This document shows, in pieces, positions 1-5,345 of a stretch of DNA of 10,879 nucleotides (the first letter of the stretch is position 1; the number at the start of each line of letters is the position of its first letter). The translations under genes and the position numbers were made by a program. This DNA is from Pseudomonadota bacterium (GTDB taxonomy: Bacteria; Pseudomonadota; Alphaproteobacteria; Sphingomonadales; Sphingomonadaceae), in contig JAEWKG010000058.1 in assembly GCA_023386135.1 (NCBI GenBank), positions 1 to 10,879 on the forward strand, written 5' to 3'. The notes beneath the pieces were generated by a model. The model was not told the DNA's origin. It saw nothing but the letters and a program-made list of their open reading frames with translations, and did not search any database.

Positions 1-559
1 CCTCGTCCAGCGTGGGCACGCGGGTGAAGGTGATCTTGTCGGTGCCGTCGGCGCTGACGTAGTCGGGGATGTCGCGCTCGGGCAGGCTCTGCGCTTCGAT
101 GATCAGCGCCATTTCCTTGGCCTTGTCGCCCAGGCTGATGACGTCACCGGCGGCGACGCGGCGGCTGGCGATGTTGCACTTCACGCCGTTCACGCGAATG
201 TGGCCGTGCGAAACGATCTGGCGCGCGGCGAAGATCGTCGGCGCGAACTTGGCGCGGTAGACGATCATGTCGAGCCGGCGCTCGAGCAGGCCGATCAGGT
301 TCTGGCCGGTGTCGCCCTTCATGCGCGCGGCCTCGGCGTAGGTCGCCTTGAACTGCTTCTCGGTGACATCGCCGTAGTAGCCCTTGAGCTTCTGCTTGGC
401 GCGCAGCTGGAGGCCGAAGTCGCTGGTCTTGCCCTTGCGGCGCTGGCCGTGCTGGCCCGGGCCGTACGAACGGCGGTTGACCGGCGAGCTGGGGCGGCCC
501 CAGATGTTCTCGCCCATGCGGCGGTCGAGTTTATGCTTGGCGCTCTTGCGCTTCGACAT
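1..559 (-). CDS. rpsD: 30S ribosomal protein S4 (partial, C-terminus outside window)
   Basis: S4 is a primary 16S rRNA-binding protein that nucleates assembly of the small ribosomal subunit body. The visible 186 residues start MSKRKSAKHKLDRRMGENIW and include the conserved N-terminal stretch with SYGPGQHGQRRKGK near residues 31-44. The S4 RNA-binding fold follows at about residues 94-155, with RRLDMIVYRAKFAPT and SHGHIRVNG. The N-terminus has no zinc-binding cysteines, so this is the cysteine-free form. Alphaproteobacterial S4 is usually about 204-205 residues, so roughly 18 C-terminal residues lie beyond the left edge. The start at 559 has a good Shine-Dalgarno (AAGGA at 566-570, 6 bases away). 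The gene is divergent from the chorismate mutase gene, and a candidate promoter lies at 684-711. The identification is secure; only the end is missing. Confidence 0.97.
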   Translation of the reverse strand, partial: MSKRKSAKHKLDRRMGENIWGRPSSPVNRRSYGPGQHGQRRKGKTSDFGLQLRAKQKLKGYYGDVTEKQFKATYAEAARMKGDTGQNLIGLLERRLDMIVYRAKFAPTIFAARQIVSHGHIRVNGVKCNIASRRVAAGDVISLGDKAKEMALIIEAQSLPERDIPDYVSADGTDKITFTRVPTLDE

Positions 560-683
560 GGTATGTCCTTCAATTTGCTGGACCACCCCAGTGGTGGCCG
601 TTCAACCCGGCATCGCCCGGCGGACCTGGGATGTCCGCCGCGATCTCCGCTTCACCGGGATACGGGATCAAATGCGAGGCGCG

Positions 684-711
684 CGCATAGCAGGATCGCC
701 CGCGAGGTCAA
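684..711 (-). promoter_or_regulatory. candidate sigma-70 promoter of rpsD
   Basis: On the minus strand TTGACC (711-706) is followed after 16 bases by TATGCG (689-684). The -35 matches the consensus TTGAC perfectly; the -10 matches only at its TAT. Transcription would start near 677 and give rpsD a leader of about 118 bases. A small hairpin in that leader (CCACC/GGTGG, 583-597 on the plus strand) is too short to interpret. Assignment is by pattern only. Confidence 0.45.
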
Positions 712-755
712 GCTCGCCCTCGACAAACCGGCCCTGAGCGGCCAACCGGCGCGGC

Positions 756-1067
756 ATGATCGATACCCTCAAACTACCCGACGATTGCGAAACCATGCTG
801 GAGGTCCGCGCAGGCGTCGACCGGACCGACCGGGAACTGGTCGATCTGCTGTCCCGCCGCTTCGGCTACATGCGTGCCGCGGCCCGTATCAAACAGGATC
901 GCGGAACCGTGCGCGACGAAGCCCGCAAGGCGGCGGTGATCGGTGCCGCCGCCGACCGCGCCGCTCAGGCCGGCCTGCCGCGCGAGGCGATCGTGGACTT
1001 GTGGGAACGGCTGGTCGAGGCGTCGATCGCCTACGAATTCACCGAGTGGGACCGACTGCGCCGCTAG
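756..1067 (+). CDS. chorismate mutase, AroQ/PchB-like helical type
   Basis: This 103-residue protein is a single-domain, all-helical chorismate mutase. It would convert chorismate to prephenate, the first committed step to phenylalanine and tyrosine. The first helix carries EVRAGVDRTDRELVDLLSRR and is followed by a second conserved block with AAARIKQDRG. R18, R35 and K46 have the same spacing (17 and 11) as the active-site R11, R28 and K39 of the E. coli chorismate mutase domain. The C-terminal block ASIAYEFTEW resembles PchB-type proteins, with E where many relatives have Q. The start at 756 is favoured because the stretch before EVRAGVD (DDCETM) resembles sphingomonad relatives as I recall them, although its Shine-Dalgarno is poor. 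The stop TAG (1065-1067) lies in CTAG, which also holds the stop of the convergent trmJ. An isochorismate pyruvate lyase activity cannot be ruled out, but no siderophore genes are nearby. Confidence 0.88.
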   Translation: MIDTLKLPDDCETMLEVRAGVDRTDRELVDLLSRRFGYMRAAARIKQDRGTVRDEARKAAVIGAAADRAAQAGLPREAIVDLWERLVEASIAYEFTEWDRLRR

Positions 1068-1789
1068 TCGTCACGATCGGGCTTGCCCAGGTGGCTCAGC
1101 ACCCCGCGCATGGTCCGGACTTCGAGGTGGTTCCAGCCCGGCTTGGTCAGCAACGTGCGGAGCGTGCGGCGGGTGTGCGGACGGCGGTCCTCGGGCCGGA
1201 AGAAGCCTTTGGGCTCCAGCATGCATTCGAGCTGCGCGATCATGCCGTCGAGCTCGTCCTGCGGGGCGGGCGGTAGCAGGTCCTCGGCGGTCGGGGTGTC
1301 GAGCGACTCACCCTTCGACCACTCGTAGGCCACTAGGATGACCGCCTGCGCCAGGTTGAGCGAGCCGAACTCGGGATTGATCGGCACGGTCAGGATCGCG
1401 CGGGCGAGGGCCACGTCGTCGGTTTCGAGGCCCGACCGTTCGGGTCCGAACAGGATCGCGCTGCGCCCGGACTGCGTGTGCATCTCGCGCGCCGCCACTT
1501 CCGGGGTGACGACCGGCTTGGTCACCCCGCGCTTGCGCACCGTGGTGGCATAGACGTGCGCGCAATCGGCGACGGCTTCGGCGGTAGTGGCGAACACGCG
1601 CGCGTTCTCCAGCACCACGTCTGCGCCGGACGCCGCGGGACCGGCGGAGGGGTTGGGCCAGCCGTCGCGCGGCTCGACCAGGCGCATTTCGGCGAGCCCG
1701 AAATTGAGCATCGCGCGGGCGGCCTTGCCGACGTTTTCGCCCAGTTGCGGGCGAACGAGGACAAAGACCGGGCGCGCGCGCGCGCTCAT
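1064..1789 (-). CDS. trmJ: tRNA/rRNA methyltransferase of the TrmH family, TrmJ-like
   Basis: This 241-residue SPOUT-class enzyme would use S-adenosylmethionine to 2'-O-methylate a tRNA ribose; in E. coli TrmJ the target is position 32. The three SPOUT motifs are visible. Motif 1 is RPQLGENVGKAARAM at residues 13-27, with N19 and R25 in the substrate/catalytic positions. Motif 2 is ILFGPERSGL at 112-121. Motif 3 is VPINPEFGSLNLAQAV at 135-150, which forms the knotted SAM site. The C-terminal region has the LLTKPGWNHLEVRTMRGVL pattern typical of bacterial TrmJ-type proteins. Length is normal for the family. It starts 33 bases after the small secreted-protein gene ends and may be co-transcribed with it. 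The start at 1789 has no strong Shine-Dalgarno. Family is certain; the exact tRNA position is by analogy. Confidence 0.9.
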   Translation of the reverse strand: MSARARPVFVLVRPQLGENVGKAARAMLNFGLAEMRLVEPRDGWPNPSAGPAASGADVVLENARVFATTAEAVADCAHVYATTVRKRGVTKPVVTPEVAAREMHTQSGRSAILFGPERSGLETDDVALARAILTVPINPEFGSLNLAQAVILVAYEWSKGESLDTPTAEDLLPPAPQDELDGMIAQLECMLEPKGFFRPEDRRPHTRRTLRTLLTKPGWNHLEVRTMRGVLSHLGKPDRDD

Positions 1790-1822
1790 GACCGACGCCC
1801 AGTGGAGTAGGCGAGGCTGGGT

Positions 1823-2068
1823 TTAGCGGTCGCCGCGGTCGCGCTCGCCGACGTTGCGCTTGTCCGATTCGCGCTGGGCACGCCACTGCGCTTCGGTCTG
1901 ACACACCTTCTTGTAACCGCGGCTGCCCATCTCGGTGATGCGCTCGCACACCATCTTGGGCTTGGCCGCGGCATCGGCTGCGGGCGCTGCCGGCGCGGCT
2001 TCATCGCCTGCAATCGCGGGAGCGCTGGTGACGAGCGCGCAGGCGGCAAGGACGGAAAACTTGACCAT
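1823..2068 (-). CDS. small secreted protein with two conserved cysteines, function unknown
   Basis: This 81-residue protein begins MVKFSVLAACALVTSAPAIA, a signal peptide with likely cleavage after residue 20 (AIA|GD). An Ala/Pro-rich linker (about 22-38) leads into a short C-terminal module with C41 and C56: KMVCERITEMGSR, then KKVCQTEAQWRAQRE. The pattern C-x(5)-GSR-x(5)-C-x-T-x(2)-W resembles small periplasmic proteins I associate with sphingomonads, where the two cysteines probably form a disulfide. No function is known to me. The start at 2068 is chosen over an in-frame ATG at 2101. It has AAGGAA at 2074-2079 on the minus strand with 5 bases of spacing, and it puts the signal peptide at the N-terminus. 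It lies 82 bases after nrdR and just ahead of trmJ. Confidence 0.82.
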   Translation of the reverse strand: MVKFSVLAACALVTSAPAIAGDEAAPAAPAADAAAKPKMVCERITEMGSRGYKKVCQTEAQWRAQRESDKRNVGERDRGDR

Positions 2069-2150
2069 GATAGTTCCTTGAAAGTTCGGCATACGACCCA
2101 CGCATCCGAAGTTGGCGTAGCGCTGGCCTTACCTATCCAAAGTTCGCCGA

Positions 2151-2615
2151 TCAATCCCGCACCGCCGCGTCGCGCACGCTGCTGGCGAATTCCTCGAAGT
2201 CGCGTGCTTCGCCGAAGTCACGATAGACCGATGCGAAGCGGATGTAGGCGACGCTGTCGAGCTGGCGCAGCCCCTCCATCACCAGCGCGCCGATGCGCGA
2301 GGAAGCGACCTCACTCTCACCCGCGGTTTCGACCTGGCGCTGGATGCCGCTGACGAGCTGATCGATCCGCTCCTGCTCGATCCCGCGCTTGCGCACGGCG
2401 AGCGCGATGGATTGCTCCAGCTTGCCGCGATCGAACGGTTCGCGCCGCTCTCCCGATTTTACCACCGTCACCTCGCGCAGTTGCACGCGCTCGAAAGTGG
2501 TGAACCGGGCGCCGCAGCCTTCACACTGGCGGCGGCGGCGGATCGCGCTGCTGTCTTCGGTCGGGCGGCTGTCCTTGACCTGCGAATCGTCGTGGGCGCA
2601 GAAAGGACAGCGCAT
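2151..2615 (-). CDS. nrdR: transcriptional repressor NrdR
   Basis: NrdR represses ribonucleotide reductase genes by sensing ATP/dATP. The 154-residue protein has the usual length and both domains. The N-terminal zinc ribbon has cysteines C3, C6, C31 and C34 (MRCPFC and QCEGCGARF), and the RRRR patch before C31 belongs to the DNA-binding surface. The ATP-cone domain covers about residues 49-139, starting near VVKSGERREPFDRGKLEQSI. The start at 2615 has GAGG four bases upstream. It lies 12 bases after the small membrane-protein gene and downstream of glyA, and glyA-nrdR linkage is common in alphaproteobacteria. No NrdR box pair is visible in the window, so its targets lie elsewhere. Confidence 0.96.
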   Translation of the reverse strand: MRCPFCAHDDSQVKDSRPTEDSSAIRRRRQCEGCGARFTTFERVQLREVTVVKSGERREPFDRGKLEQSIALAVRKRGIEQERIDQLVSGIQRQVETAGESEVASSRIGALVMEGLRQLDSVAYIRFASVYRDFGEARDFEEFASSVRDAAVRD

Positions 2616-2627
2616 CGAGCCTCGCGC

Positions 2628-2852
2628 TTACTTCTTTACGCGGTTGTAGAGCGCGATGCCGGCGCCGGCGAGGATGCCGACAGGCAGGGTCACGAACGGC
2701 AGCAGCACGGCCGCGACGCCGCCGATTGCAGCGCCGGCGAGCACCGGCTTGGTCGAGGGGTGATGCATGCCTTCCTTGGCCATGCCGCTGACTTCGGCCT
2801 TGACGTCCTCGACCCAGTCCTGGCCGCCGCTGTTGTTGTTCTGGTCTACCAT
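2628..2852 (-). CDS. small membrane-hairpin protein between glyA and nrdR, function unknown
   Basis: This 74-residue protein has a polar N-terminal third (MVDQNNNSGGQDWVEDVKAE) followed by a Gly/Ala-rich hydrophobic region at about residues 36-68 and the basic end YNRVKK. The hydrophobic part can be read as two short membrane segments with a turn at LPFVTLP (51-57), and its many small residues suggest tight helix packing. I recognise no family or function. The start at 2852 is preferred over an in-frame ATG at 2894 because it has AAGGAA at 2862-2867, nine bases upstream. The longer form would overlap glyA by 37 bases. The gene begins 5 bases after the glyA stop, so its ribosome-binding site lies inside the glyA 3' end, which points to translational coupling. 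nrdR follows after 12 bases. Confidence 0.8.
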   Translation of the reverse strand: MVDQNNNSGGQDWVEDVKAEVSGMAKEGMHHPSTKPVLAGAAIGGVAAVLLPFVTLPVGILAGAGIALYNRVKK

Positions 2853-2857
2853 TTCAA

Positions 2858-4182
2858 TCAGTTCCTTCCGGGATAGACGGGGAATGACTCGCACAGCTCG
2901 CTTACGCGCCGACGCACGCTCTGTTCCACTTGCGCGTCGCCTTCGGGCCCATTGCGCGAGAGGCCGTCGACCACTTCGGCGATCAGGCCGCCGATGGCGC
3001 GGAACTCGTCCGGGCCGAACCCGCGCGTGGTGCCGGCAGGGGTGCCAAGGCGGATGCCGCTGGTCACGAACGGGCTGCGGGTGTCGTAGGGAATGCCGTT
3101 CTTGTTGCAGGTGAGGTAGGCGCGGTCGAGGCCGTGCTCGGCCGCCTTGCCGGTGACGTCCTTGGGGGTGAGGTCGACCAGCATCGAATGGTTGTCGGTC
3201 CCGCCCGAGACGACGCGCAGACCGCCGGCCTCGACGCCTTCGGCGAGCGCGCGAGCATTGTCGACCACCCGGTGCGCATAGTCGGCGAAGTCCGGCCGCA
3301 GCGCTTCGCCAAAGGCGACCGCCTTGGCCGCGACCACATGCATCAGCGGGCCGCCCTGCAGGCCCGGGAACACCCCATGTTGAGGGGCTTCGACAGCGCC
3401 TCGTCGTTCCACAGAATCACGCCCGAGCGCGGGCCGCGCAGGCTCTTGTGAGTGGTGGTAGTGGTGACGTGCGCGTGCGGCACCGGCGAGGGGTGCGCGC
3501 CGCCTGCAACGAGCCCCGCGATATGGCTCATATCGACCATCAGGTACGCGCCCACCTCGTCGGCGATGCGGCGGAAGGCTTCCCAATCCCACACCCGCGA
3601 GTAGGCGGTGCCGCCGGCGATGATCAGCTTGGGCTTGTGCTCGAGCGCGGTCGCGCGGACCGCGTCCATGTCGATCAGCTCGTCTTCGCGGCGAACGCCG
3701 TAGCTAACCGGGTTGAACCACTTGCCGCTCATGTTGACCGGAGATCCGTGGGTCAGGTGCCCGCCTGAGTTCAGGTCGAGCCCCATGAAGGTGTCGCCCG
3801 GCTGCAGCAGTGCCAGGAACACCGCCTGGTTCATCTGGCTACCGCTGTTGGGCTGGACGTTGGCGAACTCGCAGCCGAACAGCTGCCTGGCGCGCTCGAT
3901 CGCCAGATTCTCGACCACATCGGCGTACTCGCAGCCGCCGTAGTAGCGCTTGCCGGGATAGCCTTCGGCGTACTTGTTGGTGAACACGCTGCCGGTCGCC
4001 TCGAGCACGGCGCGGCTGGTGATGTTTTCCGATGCGATCAGCTCGATGCGCGTACGCTGGCGATCGAGCTCATGGCGGATTGCCTCGGCGATCGCGGGAT
4101 CGGCGGTGGCGAGATCGTCACCCCAGAACCGGGCTAGCGGATCGGCGGCGGTCTGGCGGTCGAGGGTGGCGGCCTGGCTCAT
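2858..4182 (-). pseudogene. glyA: serine hydroxymethyltransferase with a one-base frameshift
   Basis: GlyA is the cytoplasmic PLP enzyme that interconverts serine and glycine and supplies 5,10-methylenetetrahydrofolate. The first 270 residues are intact: ELIASENITS (47-56), the NSGSQ region (112-116), D217 and H220 in VDMSHIAGLV, and the PLP lysine K246 in TTTTTHKSLRGPR. After LNMG (residue 270) the frame is lost in a run of four G on the coding strand (3376-3373), and translation stops at 3343 after 279 residues. The expected continuation VFPGLQGGPLMHVVAAKAV appears at once in the -1 frame and runs intact to the stop at 2858. Adding one base restores a 441-residue enzyme, slightly longer than the usual 415-435. 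The start at 4182 has AAGGA upstream and overlaps the rpiB stop as ATGA. Sequencing or assembly error is the simplest explanation; a real mutation or recoding is possible. Confidence 0.9.
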
Positions 4183-4628
4183 TGAGTGTCCTTGGAGGGC
4201 GGAGCGGATAACTTGTCGACGCGGCGCTGGTGGCGGCCGCCGGCGAAACCGGTTGCGAGGAACGCGCGCACGCACGCCTTGGCCATATCGATGGCGGTGA
4301 GCCGCGAACCCATTGCGATGACATTCGCGTCGTTGTGCTCGCGGGCAAGCTCGGCCGAGTACGGTTCGGAAACCAGCGCGCAACGGACGTGCGGGTTGCG
4401 GTTGACCGCGATGGAGATGCCGATGCCCGAACCGCACAGCGCGATCCCGCGCGTCGCGGTGCCTTCGGCGACTACCTCGGCGAGGCGATAACCGTAGTCG
4501 GGATAGTCGACGCTGTCGTGGCTGTCGGGACCCAAGTCGGCGACTTCGTGACCTTCGTCGATCAGCCATTCGCGCAAGGCGGCCTTGAGGTCGACGGCGG
4601 CATGGTCGGAGGCGATGGCGATGCGCAT
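4179..4628 (-). CDS. rpiB: ribose-5-phosphate isomerase B
   Basis: RpiB interconverts ribose 5-phosphate and ribulose 5-phosphate in the pentose phosphate pathway. The 149-residue protein has the family's usual length and motifs. These are MRIAIASDHA with H9, the DYPDYG block (41-46), the catalytic cysteine C65 in ALCGSGIGISIAVN, the EHNDANV block (97-103) with H98, and the C-terminal GGRHQRRVDKL (129-140). Allose-6-phosphate isomerases belong to the same family, but the context favours the RpiB role. The stop overlaps the glyA start (ATGA, 4182-4179), so the two are translationally coupled. The start at 4628 has no clear Shine-Dalgarno, but it begins exactly at the conserved MxIAIASDHA, so it is very likely correct. 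It is the first gene of the leftward cluster. Confidence 0.95.
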   Translation of the reverse strand: MRIAIASDHAAVDLKAALREWLIDEGHEVADLGPDSHDSVDYPDYGYRLAEVVAEGTATRGIALCGSGIGISIAVNRNPHVRCALVSEPYSAELAREHNDANVIAMGSRLTAIDMAKACVRAFLATGFAGGRHQRRVDKLSAPPSKDTQ

Positions 4629-4691
4629 GGCGCGCCCATAAAGAACTTGAAGCGTGCTCGCCACCGCAAAGCGGGGCTCGTCCCCGGCCGT

Positions 4692-4721
4692 GGAACCGGC
4701 AAGCCGCCTGCCGGTTCTTTT
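4692..4721 (+). terminator. hairpin followed by T4 in the rpiB / CsbD-like intergenic region
   Basis: GAACCGGC (4693-4700) pairs with GCCGGTTC (4710-4717) around a 9-base loop and is followed by TTTT (4718-4721). On the plus strand this has the form of a Rho-independent terminator or attenuator; on the minus strand no T run follows. It sits 33 bases upstream of the CsbD-like start, so it could end a short upstream transcript or attenuate that gene. The left arm also contains GGAAC, the -35 element of EcfG-type promoters, with GGTT 16 bases later, one mismatch from CGTT. The inverted repeat itself creates this GGTT, so the promoter reading is weak. Confidence 0.4.
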
Positions 4722-4754
4722 CGCGTACGTTACTTTACAGGAAAGGATGTCGCG

Positions 4755-4931
4755 ATGAGCATCGATGGCAAGATCAAGGAAGCCGCCGGCTACGTGAAGG
4801 AAGAAGCCTACGAGCACAGCGATTCGCCCGAATCGAAGCGAAAGGCGCAGGAAGGCCGCGATCTGCGCAACGAAGGCCGGATGGAAGACGGCGACGCGCC
4901 GAAGACCACCACGCCCGGCACCGGCGTCTGA
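4755..4931 (+). CDS. small hydrophilic CsbD-like protein
   Basis: This 58-residue, highly charged protein begins MSIDGKIKEAAGYVKEEAYE and has no membrane segment or signal peptide. The opening KIKEAAGYVKEE resembles the start of CsbD-type stress proteins, which are short, charged and of unknown biochemical role. The rest (ESKRKAQEGRDLRNEGRMEDGD, written here only as a guide to its charge) matches CsbD less well, so the family is uncertain. The start at 4755 has a good ribosome-binding site (AGGAAAGGA, 4739-4747), although the reading frame is open far upstream. The gene stands alone, divergent from rpiB and convergent with the response-regulator gene, and ends at a strong terminator. Many CsbD-type genes belong to general stress regulons, which would fit its signalling neighbours, but that link is inference. 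Confidence 0.72.
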   Translation: MSIDGKIKEAAGYVKEEAYEHSDSPESKRKAQEGRDLRNEGRMEDGDAPKTTTPGTGV

Positions 4932-4953
4932 GGCGACTCCCGCGTTGAACAAG

Positions 4954-4983
4954 AAGGCCCGCCGCCGTGCGGGCCTTTTCTTT
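4954..4983 (+). terminator. Rho-independent terminator of the CsbD-like gene
   Basis: GGCCCGC (4956-4962) pairs with GCGGGCC (4969-4975) around a 6-base loop, followed by TTTTCTTT (4976-4983). Upstream the arm is flanked by AAGAA, so on the minus strand the stem is followed by TTCTT and may also stop transcripts leaving the response-regulator gene that ends at 4989. It is a typical shared terminator between convergent genes. Confidence 0.85.
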
Positions 4984-4988
4984 GCCCG

Positions 4989-5345
4989 CTAGCCCTGCCG
5001 TGCACGGCCGAGCGCGGAGGCAATTTGCGCGCTGTTGTATGGCTTGGTCACCGTCGGCACGTGCGCGAACTCGGGCGGGTTGAGCGTGTCGCCATAACCC
5101 GAGGCAAAAGCGAACGGCACGCCGCGGTCGAGCAGGCGCTGGCCGACCGCATAGCTCTTTTCGCCGTGCACGTTGATGTCGAGGATGGCGGAATCGAACT
5201 CCGCACTGTCGATCGCCTCGAACGCTTGCGCCAACGTGGCCACAACCGTCGGACGGGCGCCGTCGTCTTCGAGCAGCTCTTCCAGCGCCATCGCGATGAT
5301 CGGTTCGTCCTCGAGCACAAGGATGCGCAGGCCGGCGAGGTTCAT
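4989..5345 (-). CDS. single-domain response regulator, FAT GUY-like
   Basis: This 118-residue protein is a lone receiver domain with no output domain. Acidic residues E12 and D13 (LEDEP), the phospho-acceptor D56 (AILDINVHG), S82 and K101 (TKPY) fill the conserved receiver positions. The stretch PFAFASGYG (77-85) is close to the PFxFATGxY signature of the alphaproteobacterial FAT GUY regulators, such as SdrG of Sphingomonas, with S in place of T. Such proteins take phosphate from, or relay it to, HWE and HisKA_2 kinases and influence the general stress response through PhyR. The start at 5345 is chosen because its ATG overlaps the kinase stop (ATGA) and begins the domain properly; an in-frame ATG at 5381 would add 12 unrelated residues. 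Its partner is almost certainly the kinase encoded just upstream. Confidence 0.9.
   Translation of the reverse strand: MNLAGLRILVLEDEPIIAMALEELLEDDGARPTVVATLAQAFEAIDSAEFDSAILDINVHGEKSYAVGQRLLDRGVPFAFASGYGDTLNPPEFAHVPTVTKPYNSAQIASALGRARQG

Noticed and set aside
200..1276. A 358-codon plus-strand frame running across rpsD, the intergenic gap, chorismate mutase and trmJ
   Set aside because: It crosses three well-supported genes and an intergenic region and resembles nothing; it is a chance open frame.
1786..2154. A 122-codon minus-strand frame whose ATG overlaps the nrdR stop (ATGA)
   Set aside because: The coupling-like start is tempting, but the product is a frame-shifted shadow of the secreted-protein gene, rich in Pro, Arg and Ser, and it lacks a Shine-Dalgarno of its own beyond nrdR sequence.
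3371..3380. Programmed -1 ribosomal frameshifting as the default reading of glyA
   Set aside because: The G4 run allows slippage, but there is no classic heptamer and I see no obvious downstream stimulatory structure. glyA is not known to be recoded, so sequence error is the simpler view.
4230..4754. A long N-terminal extension of the CsbD-like gene
   Set aside because: The frame is open upstream, but it lies opposite rpiB and the structured intergenic region. The ATG at 4755 has a strong ribosome-binding site and begins the conserved part.
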